DNA from: Plecoglossus altivelis
Taxonomy: Eukaryota > Chordata > Actinopteri > Osmeriformes > Plecoglossidae
Length of the DNA stretch: 64,000 nucleotides
Direction: 5' to 3'
Assembly (NCBI GenBank): GCA_036571765.1
Contig: BROE01000020.1
Location: forward strand, 20,684,999-20,748,998
The position numbers and the translations under genes were made by a program. How positions within the stretch are numbered: position 1 is the stretch's first letter; every line of letters begins with the position of its first letter. Under the pieces are notes generated by a model that was not told the DNA's origin, ran no database searches, and worked only from the letters and a program-made list of their open reading frames with translations. Below, piece by piece: positions 20,670 through 33,000 of this stretch.

Positions 20670-23600
20670 ATGAGCGTTCAGATTCCAGTCGGTTTGACGG
20701 AGTTACTTCAAGCGTATACAGTGGAAGTTCTACGACGCAGGCCTCCGGACCTGGTCGAATTCGCCATCCAACATTTCACTCATCTACGAGATGACCGTAA
20801 GGACAAATCAGTGAAAGAGTGTCCGGTGAAATCAATCCGAAAAGGGGTGTCTTTTGAAAACAACTCATTGGACGAATCAAATGATGAAGAGGACGAAGAG
20901 TCGGACGTTCTGTGTGAGTGATACAACTTTTCATTTGAACTCAGGGCCGTTTGAAATGTTCTTCGTCGCGGTATCTTGATGTCTCACACGCGCACAGCGT
21001 GATAGATGATCAGATGACGATGTCTGTGAATGATATTCTTGTCCTTTCATTTACTCGGATGCAGTCAGACCAGTCTTCTCTTAAGTCACATGAGCTTTCT
21101 ATTGGCATAGACCCACATTTTTCCATACAAAATTTGTATAACAGACTGAGTAGTTTTTAAACATGTATTTTGGCGTCGCTACATCTCTTTTTCTCACTGT
21201 CTTTTATCTCTGTCACTCTGTCTCTCTTTCTCTCAGTCTCCCTGCCTGTATTGCCCTCATCACAGAAATATAACCGCAGAGTATCAGGTCAGTATTAATC
21301 GTGTGCGATGTTTCCAACGGATTTGATATTTCCTCCGTCTTTAGTTTCCTATCTCTCATTCGGCCCGAGGGTAGCATCCATCACGTGTCCCAACACTTGT
21401 GTTCCCTCAGTGTGCGCGGAGGCCTACAACCCAGACGATGACGAGGATGATGAACTGGAGGCTCGCGTGGTGCACCCCAAGACCGACGAGCAACGTTGCA
21501 GACTCCAGGACGCGTGCCGAGACATACTGCTGTTTAAAACCTTAGACCAGGTAAAGAAAGCGCTGCTCCCCTTTAGTTCATGTTCAAGTAAATGTCACAT
21601 GATCGCGTGCTTTTCTTTTGTCTCACCTCCGAAACACACAGGAACAATTCTCAGAGGTTTTAGACGGCATGTTTGAGGTACGCGTCAAACCTCAGGAGCA
21701 CATTATAGACCAGGGGAGTGACGGAGACAACTTCTACGTCATCGAGAGGTGTGTGTCGGTGGCAAAAGAGGTGTCAAATAAAAACAAATGCGCGGCATGA
21801 CGAGAGGATGTGTATGAATACGAACGTTCAGAGGTTCTGTTCTCGTTTTACGTGATTCTGTTCTCTCTGTCTAAGGGGTGTGTATGACATCGTAGTTCAC
21901 AAGGATGGCGTTGCGCTGCGCGTGGGGAACTATGACAACAAGGGCAGTTTCGGAGAGCTGGCGCTCATGTATAACACCCCACGAGCTGCAACTATCATTG
22001 CCACTCAGGAGGGGGCGCTGTGGGGTCTGGTGAGTTACATTGCCAACTGGTCAATGTGATGTAGCGGTATATATTTGGTCTTAGGCATTATGAAAGCGCA
22101 GCAGATAAAAAGTGCAGCGTTGACGGTTTATTAAGTATTTTAATCAAATTATTTTTTTAAATATTTTTGGCATGAATTTGAACTAGCTTAGCTGTTTGGA
22201 TTTGCTTGTGTGTGTTCGTCTTCTCAGGATCGGGCCACATTTCACAGACTAATTGTGAAAAACAATGCCAAGAAGAGACGGTTGTACGACGCCTTTATCG
22301 AATCTGTTCCCCTCCTGAAGTCTCTGGAGGTACATCTCGGTTCAAGAGACACAGAGTACTTGAGATTAAATCAATAATAATAAGTCACAAATTCATATTT
22401 TCTTTGCCTTTGTCACAACCTAACCTTCTTTAGCTGTCTGAGAGAATGAAGATCGTAGATGTTCTGGGAGTTAGAGTGTTTAAAGATGGGGAGCGTCTCA
22501 TCAAACAGGTAGCCTGTTCGCGTGTTAGCAGCATATACAGTATATCTGGGGTCCTGTCGTTCTCTTAAGGTTTTGTATTTTCAATTTTGTTTCTCAGGGG
22601 GACATGGCTGACTGTTTCTACATTGTGGAGTCAGGGGAGGTGAAGATCATGATGAAAAGCAAAGTGTGTATAATCCGTCTTTTGTTTTTCTTTTCATCGT
22701 AAACAAAACAACAACAAAAAACACTTTTCACCTGCTACGCTTGATGGCACAATGCACATTGTCAGTTCACGTCCTGGTAAAAGTTATTAGGTCGCCTGCT
22801 GACTTTTTGCTGTTGCTAAAATCACCACCACCTCTGCCCGCAGACGAAGGCAGGGCAGCAGGGCAACATGGAGGTGGAGATCGCTCGCTGTCACAAGGGA
22901 CAGTACTTTGGAGAGTTAGCTCTGGTGACCAACAAACCACGAGCAGCGTCCGTTTATGCTGTCGGAGTAACCAAGTGTCTGGGTGAGTTCAAAAACCCAT
23001 CAGATGGTTAAGTGAAGTAACGTATTGTCAAGTATGGTGATATTTACCTCTTCATTTAACCCATCCAAGTGCACACACAGCAGTGAGTAGTGGGCAACCG
23101 CACACACAGTGAACATACACCCGGAGCAGTGGGCAGCTATTGCTCCAGTGCGCGGGAAGCAATTGGGGGTTCGGTGCCTTGCTCAAGGACACCTCAGTCA
23201 TGGTAACGAAGGCAGAGAGAGTGCTTAACATGGTGCAGCTTAGATCAGACATCACCTAATCTCCTAGTGATGTCTGTCTGTCAGCTCCATCTCCTAGTGC
23301 TGTCTGTCTGTCAGCTCCATCTCCTAGTGCTGTCTGTCAGCTCCATCTCCTAGTGCTGTCTGTCTGTCAGCTGCATCTCCTAGTGCTGTCTGTCTGTCAG
23401 CTCCATCTCCTAGTGCTGTCTGTCCTTCAGCTCCATCTCCTAGTGCTGTCTGTCAGCTCCATCTCCTAGTGCTGTCTGTCAGCTCCATCTCCTAGTGCTG
23501 TCTGTCTGTCAGCTCCATCTCCTAGTGCTGTCTGTCCTTCAGCTCCATCTCCTAGTGCTGTCTGTCCATCAGCTCCATCTCCTAGTGCTGTCTGTCAGCT

Positions 23601-24052
23601 CCATCTCCTAGTGCTGTCTGTCCTTCAGCTCCATCTCCTAGTGCTGTCTGTCAGCTCCATCTCCTAGTGCTGTCTGTCTGTCAGCTGCATCTCCTAGTGC
23701 TGTCTGTCACTGTGCATCAGGAAGGATTTTTGACTCTTTCTGCTTTCTCTAGATACCACAGATCCACTCCGCCAAAATCAAACCCATTCTCATGTCCATT
23801 GTTAATAATAATAATAATAATAACAAATCAATGAGTGTGTTCAATGAAACTCTACTGCTGGTTACTTCCTGTCACCATAGAACTGTCCGCTTGTCTTTCC
23901 TCCCTCCTGGTTCGTTTTCTCCAACAGTCATCGACATTCAGGCTTTTGAACGGTTGCTTGGACCGTGTAAAGAGATTATGAAGAGGAACATCTCTAATTA
24001 TGAAGACCAGCTTGTTGCTCTGTTTGGTTCTAGTGTCGACTTGAAACATTAG
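20670..24052 (+). CDS. prkar2a: cAMP-dependent protein kinase type II-alpha regulatory subunit
   Basis: Ten exons: 20670-20913, 21237-21287, 21411-21550, 21642-21748, 21876-22029, 22228-22329, 22434-22508, 22598-22663, 22844-22982 and 23928-24052 (TAG). Total 1203 nt, 400 aa; human is 404 aa. Residues 1-45 form the dimerisation/docking helix pair that binds AKAPs (IQIPVGLTELLQAYTVEVLR). An acidic linker follows, then the inhibitor sequence NRRVSV near residue 98, which carries a phosphorylatable serine and so marks a type II subunit. Two cyclic-nucleotide-binding domains follow, each with its phosphate-binding cassette: GSFGELALMYNTPRAAT and GQYFGELALVTNKPRAAS. The alpha rather than beta assignment rests on overall similarity and on synteny with slc25a20. 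Phases close throughout. Candidate AATAAA at 24227-24232. Confidence 0.95.
23050..23210 (+). mobile_element. Dispersed fish repeat in prkar2a intron 9
   Basis: Contains cccggagcagtgggcagcta, and then gggggttcggtgccttgctc followed by aaggacacctcagtcatgg. I recognise this as a very common dispersed repeat of teleost genomes, but cannot name the family with certainty. It lies directly before the minisatellite at 23255. Confidence 0.65.
23255..23712. repeat. 26-30-bp minisatellite in prkar2a intron 9, about 16 copies
   Basis: Units read tcagctccatctcctagtgc followed by tgtctg, with an optional extra tctg or tcct before the next unit. It begins immediately after the dispersed repeat. Confidence 0.93.
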
Positions 24053-25630
24053 GGGTTCGAAGCACACGTGTAGATGACACAGATGGACATGCATACAGTG
24101 TATATAGTTTGCAGTACACTTTTCATACTTCAATACCAATTACTACACATTATGCTTATGATATATAATTTAAATAATCTTGAAAAACTGTTCATGACTT
24201 TTATGGATAAAAATGTACCGGATTAAAATAAACCTCAAACTAATTTATTATTGTGAATTTTATTCTTTGCATCAGTCCACTTGTAGTGTTTTTTTTAAAG
24301 ATCTAAAACTGGGTTTTTTCTATGTTTTAAAAGCCAGTTTGTGTAAAATGCTAGAAAATGTGTGCATTCATACTGCAGAATCTAATGTTGTGTAGACTGG
24401 GCAAGGGCTTTGAGTAATTACATTTACCAAAAGCAATTTGATTAAATTAAAAATAGCTTTACTTCCTCTTTGAACCGCCAGTTATTAAAACATATCCTAC
24501 TACAGGCATATTGCACCAGACTAAGTAATCATATACCATACGAGTATGTTTCTTGGAAGATTTGTGATACAATATTCTAAGTATTTATTTCAAACAGAGC
24601 ACCCTCAAAAGAACAAACATCCATATGATATAAAAGACCTCATCACTTTAACATTCAAGTTTTCTGGATTTTTTTTTTATTTGAGTAACAAAATGTGAAG
24701 CGCCCTCTGCAATCTCCACATGAGTTCACCAACCTGCCGCGGCACAAGTATTTACATCACAAAACCAAGGGTTGAATTCTACTTCCTCACAAACCCCCGT
24801 TAGTTCTTCCCAGATCTCAGCGTCTTGTATTTTCATGGTTGCAAGTCTCTCTTGTCGAGTTGTCCAAGTTTCATTTAGTCAAATATTTAAAATATTTACA
24901 GAGTCCAGTATTTCAAAAACTCCTAAATCCCACTCGATTGATTCTAAACCTGGTTCAGTAGACCGAAAATGGAACAGCAGAGCTGGTGAAATAAAGAGTT
25001 GATTGGCTGACATGGTCCTCTCTACAAGTTCTAATAGTTTTTTTTTTGAAGTTAATTAAATCTATAGGAAAAAGGCTGGAAAATAACCTTTGTACATTAT
25101 TATTGTACTTAAAATGCATGTGGAAATGTCTTTTGTCGCTGCAGAACAACAGCTTCAATGATCCTTTTCCTATATAGAATTGAAAATGACACAATCATTA
25201 AAAGATGAATACAGAAAAAGGCCACCCAGTTTGTTTTTTTTTACTCATTCTTCTTGTTCATCAAGATCCTGATTTTCGTTTCCTTTACATTAGAGTATCT
25301 CCCCACGAAAAAATACTAAAACAAAAAAAAAAACTCCCAAATAAATACAAATACAGCAGAGAAAAATGGTCAAATAAGACTGCACATATAGTCAAGAGCT
25401 CCGGTTTATCCGACTTGTGAGAAGGGACAGAATCACCAGACAGGAGTTAGCAACAAAAAAAAGTGGGTGACAGGAAAAGATGTAAGTTCCAATAGGACGT
25501 TTCCTTAACATTCCCAATGTCTCCAAAGAACAAAAAAAAAAAAAAAATCCTTCCGTTCCTCTCGTTTCCTGAGTCTTGTATTAATAGAGTCCCCTGCTGA
25601 GGCGGTAGCTAGGTGGGCGAGGAGGGACTA
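24053..25630. other. Convergent 3' UTRs of prkar2a and spen
   Basis: AT-rich, with no coding region supported. prkar2a has AATAAA at 24227-24232. For spen on the minus strand, TTTATT motifs occur at 24584-24589 and elsewhere; I cannot choose between them. This interval is also where two human synteny blocks meet. Confidence 0.6.
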
Positions 25631-27051
25631 TTAAACAGTTGTGATGACAATCATGAGGTGCGGAGAGATACTGGAGATCCGGTTGAGCAGGTCTGGTGCC
25701 AAACGGGACAGGTGGCTCTCTGAAAACTCACAAGGAGGGAAGATCTGCAGCACGTAGGCAGGCTGAGTGGTGGCGAAGCGAGGAGGGAGAGGAAAGAAAA
25801 GAATTTGTGACTTATGATCTTAAATATTTCCTAACCGTTTTCACATTTCATTGACTTATGATCTCAAATATTTCCTAACCGTTTTCACATTTCATTGACT
25901 TATGATCTCAAATAATTCTTAACCTTTTTCACATTTCATTGACTTACGATCTCAAATATTTCTTAACCTTTTTCACATTTCATTGACTTATGATCTCAAA
26001 TATTTGTTAACTTTTTTTCACATTTCATTGACTTAGGATCTTAAATATTTCTTAACCTTTTTCATATTTCATCGAACAAATGACAGGTAAGTTGAAGGTT
26101 ATAAAACACACGCCTCCTCCTCATTTCATCAATACAACATGAGGTAACTCAGTAGCATTATAACAGCAGTTAAAACACATACTTGATTTGATCCTGGATT
26201 GGGCACGTTGATGATCCCAGCAGCTAACTTAGCCTGCAGGTAGTTGATGAAGGCGGCTTTCAGGGTCTGTGTCTGGTTCAGGACATCATCTTGGTCTCGC
26301 CCACATGGCAGAGCCAAGAGGAGACAGAACTCACTCTCCCCCTGAAGCGGAGAGTGTGAAAACAAACACACAACGTTCACAAATCTTGAACACACAAGAT
26401 TTTTTAAACATGAATAAAGACATTGTCTTTAATAAAAATGTGTCTTCTGTATTTGTATAAACGTGTAACTGTGTTTGTGTGTTTATACAACTAATTTTAC
26501 AAAACACAAGGGCTCCATAAGTTTGATTTCCACTTTCCATTTCCTGCGTGCCAAACACTACAACTGGCCAATCAAATCACGCTCCTCGACGGTGCTTCAA
26601 GGAAGGTTAAATCATCATGGTAAAGCCAAATAACACTTACTGTCATTCTTCTTGCCACTCCTTCAAGTTGAGAGGCCTCTAGTCTCATTCTCTGGACAAT
26701 TCGGAGCAACTGGCCTCCTTCAGGAAGCGGTGGAGGAAGTGACCTCACAGCCAAGGCCTTGTTACCACAGACGAAATGCAGTTGAACAGCAGCAGTGTCA
26801 TTCTTCAGCGCCAGCAAACCTTGCCACACAATCGGGTACTTCTGCTCAAATGGAAAAGTAAAGAAGACAAAAACAATAATCATGTTTTTGGTTTTGTTTT
26901 CTTCAAGAACAAAATATAAACCACAACAAAAACCAGGTTCAAATTCATCCTCGTTGTTGTATGTTCCTTTCACTGATTGGTGTCTCACCGTGAGAAGTTG
27001 CACCATGTTAACAGACTGATGTCCAGTTTGTGCCTGGCTATGCTCTCCAGC
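25631..27051 (-). CDS. spen: spen C-terminal exons 12-15 encoding the SPOC domain
   Basis: These four exons encode VNMVQLLT, then QKYPIVWQGLLALKNDTAAV, QLHFVCGN, RMRLEASQLEGVARRMT, CLLLALPCGRDQDD, KLAAGIINVPNPGSNQ and PAYVLQIFPPCEF, ending in LMIVITTV. They match the human SPOC domain almost residue for residue. The basic patch (RMRLE and GVARRM) and the tyrosine of AYVLQIF, which contact phosphorylated SMRT/NCoR tails and the RNA polymerase II CTD in SPOC structures, are present. All four exons are in phase 0. Intron 14 carries a 45-bp tandem repeat. Confidence 0.95.
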
Positions 27052-30000
27052 CTACAACCGTAAAAACATGGATAAGTAATAACATACGGGAAGTTTTTTT
27101 TGTCAAGAAATCCACTGCAAAAACACTCGTTCATTCATGCACTGCAAAACAGAAATACACGAAGCGCTGTACTGGTCTAAAAAACACTGCATTTGTTGAA
27201 ACTCACCAGAGCTGATGTTGTTATGTTGACAGGTGCTTGGATGCCTGCTGTAGACGACTCTGTGACTTGAGAATGGATGCCCCTCGTGTTGCTGTAGATG
27301 GTTGAATATTCTGGGAAGGAGCTTCCTGTTCCTGATGCCATCAGTTGAACGCGTTGAGGAGATGCTATAGCTGACACAGGGGTTCGAATCCCCATGATCC
27401 CTTCCTTGCAGGGAGAGTGCGGCCGTTTAACTTCCGGCGGCTTGGGTCCATCTTTCTCGGACACGCCTTTAGACAGCAGGTGAGCTCTGGGGGACGAGGC
27501 GATGGTGCTGGAGGTTGAGGAAGGCGGAAGCGTTTCCTGAATGTGTCCTCCCGCGTGTGGCTCTGGGCCGGTGCGCTCTCCCTGTGGGTGATGCATGAGC
27601 ACACGCACGTCCCTGGGCGACATGTATTGGTCCATCTGCATGCCGCTGCGCAGAGCGGCACGAGGGTCGGGCTGCATCGTCTCTGGTTTCAACTGAGCTG
27701 CAGACGGTCTTCCAGCGGCTGGATGGAAGCGTCTTGCATCCTCCTGCTCTCCCTCATGGGTCCTCACGGTGCCTGGGTTGACCTTGAGCACCATGTCCCT
27801 GCCCACAGTCTGGGGTGAGGTGGGTCGCTGCTGTATCGGGCCTGACCAAGGAGAGTTAAGGGGTTCTGCGTGGATACCAAAACTCATCGCAGAAAGGGGC
27901 GGGGTGTTCACCCTCACATCCCCCTGGACGAGATGAGCCATGGGAATAGTTTGGGTAACACGATGTGGAGACATCCTCCCCAAAGCTCCATGTCCGCTAT
28001 GAGGAGGCATGATCACTGACTGCTCTGGGTGGTGGACACTGCTAACGTACTGCTGCATGGTTGGCATGCCTGAGGTTAACATCACCGGGATACCTTTGGG
28101 GGAAGACGAACCGATCTGAGACGGAAACGGAGAATGAGGGTGGGCCGACTTCCGCGGAGAACGGGGCTCCTGTTTCACGCCACTGAGATGTGAGGGAGTT
28201 CGGTCACCGGCAGTGCCAGAGACAAATCCTACATGGTTGCCAGCTGGTGAGGGTAAACGAGGACTTATAGCCGGACTAATGGCAGACGTCCAAGACAGCT
28301 TTCCCCCATCAGAATTCATCGCATCTGCTCCTTCCACTTTCTTTGGATGCTTTAGCAACATGGTAAAGTCTGAATGATGGTACCCGATCACCTGTTGCCC
28401 TCCAACTGCTTGCGGAAGCCGCTTCACAACTCCTCCTTGAGTCCCAGGCTGATAATGTGACTCCATCTTTTCCATACCCGTGTTTTCTTGTTTTATGGAA
28501 GACACGGCCTGCTGGGTCTTGACCGGGTGACCGTGGTCTGCTGACGTTGGCGGACACTTTGGAGTACTTGACTGTGGGTGGGTATACATTTCCTGTTTAA
28601 TTTGGGGCATTGATACAAGCTGCTGAGATTCCATGTCGACGGCCGTAGCAGGTGGAATCTGGCTTATTTTTGCAAAGAGGCGAAGAGGACCTTCCCTTTT
28701 TTGCCCAGAGTGACTCAAAACGACCACACCTTCCGAAGTGTTCACTCTTAGCCCTGGGTTTGATCCAGTACTAAGCGTGGAGCTCTCAACCATAAAACGT
28801 CCAGCGCTTCCTCCCTCTTCGCCAACTGACGGCCCATGGTACGAACCACCATCCTCCATGCTGGATCGGTACGTCGGTTTGGGAAGTGGCATTTCCATTC
28901 CGGGATTGGCTCCGGTAGCGTTCCCCTTTTCTTCCCCATCTGGAGGATTGCAAACACGGCTGATAACGGAAGTGGCAGTCGACGCAATGACGGACACTAC
29001 TGACTTAGTCTCAGGAGATGGTAGAGAGGCAGGGGGTCGGACTACAGGCTGAGCTGGATGAGGTGGTAATCTACTTTCAGATAGTGGGATTTTATTTGGC
29101 ACAGAAACCAGTGGGGTTGCGTTTTCAGGCATGTGTGGATTAGTCGGGGTGGAGACTGTCAAATTGCCAGGAAGGGTACTGCTTCCTGGGAGGGAAACAT
29201 TTTTATTCTTGATAAGAATGCGTCTTACGTCACTTGTGTTATGATCAGGATCCAAGCTTTCATGGTCAGAGGGAGGCGACTGATTTTCATAAGGACCTGG
29301 TAACACAGCAGGTAGAAATCCTGTGTCTTTTGATTGGTTGCGCCAGTCTGGTGGGGAAACTGGGACCCTACTTGGCTGTAGAGGCCTGCCACTTGGTCGG
29401 CTTGGGGGTGGAGACAACGAGGGAGAGATGCACTCAGGTGGTGGCTGTGGAGGTTTGGGACAGTTGGGACTTTTCGTAGAAGGGTAGACGGGTTTGATAT
29501 GTTGAGGCGCCTCTACGGGCAATACTTTCGATTCAGCCGTTCCATCCGCAACCTTGGCAACCAACGGCTCAGGTTCCGACTTCCAAGACGTGGCCGTGAT
29601 AACACCAGCAGATGATGAATGGCATTCCACTATGGTCTGAGTAGGATTGGAAGATGTGCTGTCAGGTGTTGCGGTGGAGGAGCTCTCAGGTTCAGACAAG
29701 CTTTCTTTGCTGGCTTCCTTTTTGCTTGGCTTTTGGGTTTTTGGCCGTTTGGGTGTTTTTGCTCGCCCTTTTATAGTTTTCTTGGGCGTGTTCGGGAAAG
29801 GGGCCTCACCCTGAGAAGCGGATGTTTGTATTGTTGGTTCGATTCCCTTGACTGGCTGGATGAAGGCATTCATTTCCGAATCCGACTCTACAGCAGCTGG
29901 AGCAATGACTGACTCTGGAGCCACCTCGGCAGTAATCGAATCAATGGCAGCCATTAGTTCGTTCTCACTGGCAGGATTAGTTGGTTTTTCGTCCTCCGTG

Positions 30001-33000
30001 TCACATTTCACTTCTGTAGCGGGGACTGGTGGAGTGGGGGGCTGGGGGTCTGTGGGAAGGGTCGGGCCTGTAAGTTTAGCAATGTTTTCCACAGCTTGGA
30101 CCAGCTCGAGTTCTTGAGAGGGATCCAAGGGAGGCTTAGTATCTGGTATTTCTTCTTCGTTGTCCTCATTACTGGGACTCTCTCCTTTGTTCTGACTACA
30201 CTCCAGCTGTGGGTCATTGGACTCACTCTGTTTGGTCTTTTTTAAGTTAAGCTCCTCTTGGTTTCCTGCCTCATCATCTCCTAACTGAAGTAAATCTTTC
30301 ACCTCTGTGACATTCAGTCTAATTTTTAAATTCTTGAGAACAGGAGACTTTGGGGTCCGTGTCAACTTGGCTGATTTTCCTCGAACCGTTTTCTTGTCTT
30401 CTAAAGATGGCTGTTCGTCTATAACTAGGGCGTCTGCCCCTTTCTCACTCGATCCAGATCCAAACGCCTCATCTTCAGTTGGGTTCGTCTTGTCTTTGTC
30501 TTGCTCCCTTTTGTCCGTCCCAAGTGGCTTGACTTTCTCTTCTTTCTTTGTCACGTCGTGTGAAGATGAATTGTCTTTAGACGCCAAGGTATCTTGTGAA
30601 GCCAAACTGTCATCCTCTGAAATATCTGTCTGCAGTTGAACATCATCAGGAATCTCTGGTTTTTCACCTTTACTGCTTCCAGACTGGGTTACTTGACATG
30701 ACCCTTTGTAGGCATACGGAGAATGACGACCTTTCGAGGCTTTAGGGATTTTTTCCCCACTCTCCGATTCATTTGAGTCAATGTCTTTGGTGTCAATTTT
30801 TGATCTATCACCTTTTCTTGAAGAAGCATCATACCCCTGTCTTCGATTCTTGGGTGGACGACCCCTTTTCGACGTGTTTGGAACTAGGGAATCCTGCTCT
30901 TCGTTCTGCTGGGGTTGTGCATCCTTTTCACCACCACGTTTCCGTGCAGAACGAGGTGACTCCGACGCGTCCTTTCCTGTTCGCGCCTCGTCGTCAAGTG
31001 GGGTTGCATAGACAGATTTCACATTTCTACGTCTTGCGCGTCCCGTTGATATGCTCTGCTCCGAGCCTGGCTCAGAATCTGCTCCGTGTATCGGAGACTT
31101 GGCTGTTGATTTTGGATCAGAACTGACCTTTGAAGACTCTCCTCTGGGCGATGATGCTCGTTTGAGCTTTTCTTTATCGATGCGTTCACTCTTTCGTGTG
31201 ACAGGTTTGTCAGTACCAGACACAGAGGTATTTGAGGCAGGAGAAACCTGAACAGGGGAGGACTTACTCTTTTTGTTTTTAGTCTTCTGAGGAGGTGAGA
31301 TTGGTTCTTCGCTTGCTTCAACGTAAACAGGCACTTTATCTTGATCAAGCTTATTCTCCGTGTCAGAGTGGGTTTCTGTTTTGGCAGTGTAAGACTCCTC
31401 AGATTTAGAAACCTCCATCTCCTCAGCTGTGTCAGGAAGTGAAGGACATTTCAGTTCAGTTAGCTCAGATGCGGCTGGCTCAAGTCCTGGCTCTACTTCT
31501 GGTTCAGAACCGCTTACTGACGCTTCTTGCGTACCACCGTCAATGTCACAGGGCGACTCGACGGTAAGGGATTTTCCAACTGGAGTCACATCTTCGGATT
31601 TCTCTTCACTTGGTGAGGACTTAAATTTGCTTGGTGGAGGAGCCGGCTCAGAAGCAACATCACCCTCAGCTGCAGGAGGTGGAATCTCAACTTGCGGGTA
31701 GGGTGGCGTTGAAGATTGCTGTTTGTTGTATTTGCTCTCTTCCTTAACCATCGGCACAGGTGATATATCTGGAGATGGGCTTCTAATGACACGTTTTTCA
31801 TCCTGTGGAGACATCTCCTTAGGTGCAACTGAAACGCCTAAATTGAGCACGAGGGGCGGCTCAGAAGTTACATGTTCCTCTGCAGGGCTAACAGGTTTGA
31901 TGTCTGGTTCCAAAGGGGGTTCTAAGACTTTAGGTACCTGCAGAGGTTGTAGTTCTTGATCCGTTGGTTTTTCAGTTTTAATCTCGTCGACAAGATTTCC
32001 CCTTTTTACTTCCTGTTGCAGTTGGTCCTTCCCCTTCTGTTGCTGCAGTCGTGTCAGCTCCAGAAATCGACTATGGAACAGGACAACGGGCTCAGAGTCT
32101 GGCTGTGCGTCTGTCGGGCCTTGCTGACCCGTTGGTTGGTTTTGGCCATGCTCTGGTTCCTCATGCCGTCTTTCCAGGTGCTGCAGGCGTCTGGAATCCT
32201 GCTCAAAGATGGAGCTGTGAAGGAACCTGGAAGCAAACAGCTCCCGGCGCTCGTGCTCTTCTGGTTTAGGTTCTTCCTTTCGATCGTCTACTTTGTCTTC
32301 AGAACCACTGCGAATTTTCTTTTTCTTCATGTACCAAGAAGGTGTGGGTCGTGGTGTTGGTTCCACCTTTTCGATATCTTTTTGGCTACGCAAACCAGGA
32401 AAGTGAGAATCGTAGTCCAAGAAAGACCAGTTATCCTCCCTCGAAGAGGACAGGCATTTAGCACGTTCTAACAACGCCTTTGTATCTGGTGTAATGGTCT
32501 GGTCAAGTGCAAAGGAGTAGAACTTGTTCCTCTCCAGGGTGGCAAGCTTGGGATCTGAAAATCGGTCTCCTCTTGGCCGCTCGGAAAAAGGCACCGACGT
32601 CGAGGGCATTGGAGAGTGGGGTTTGTTCTCTCGGTCTTCTTCAGAGTCCGATCGCACTTCCCCAGGTTCCAGATCGTGTCCGATTCCATACTCTAACCGT
32701 TTACGATCATGCAGGTTTTTCCCAAGACTTCTGCTGAAGTTCAAGTCAGGTAACAAATCTTGCTTGACTCTGCTCTCCCAGCGCTTTTGCTGGTCTTCAT
32801 CATTCCCGTGCAGAGGAGTGCTTGGCTTGGATATTTGAGCGGTATGCGTCCGTTTGACTGCTAGCTCCAAGTCTGGATGGACTTTATCCTCAGCTTTTAT
32901 TTCCCTGAGCTGTGAAAAATCAGCGAATTCATCATCTGCATGGTGGGAGAAATGCTGCAACCCTGGAGAGGCTGTGCTGTTCCACTCTGGATCTTCACTT

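Noticed and set aside
27376..27396. Perfect RNA polymerase III B-box / tRNA T-arm-like string ggggttcgaatcccc
   Set aside because: It lies inside spen coding sequence, and no A box, anticodon arm or acceptor stem can be formed at tRNA spacing. Probably chance, given the codons involved.
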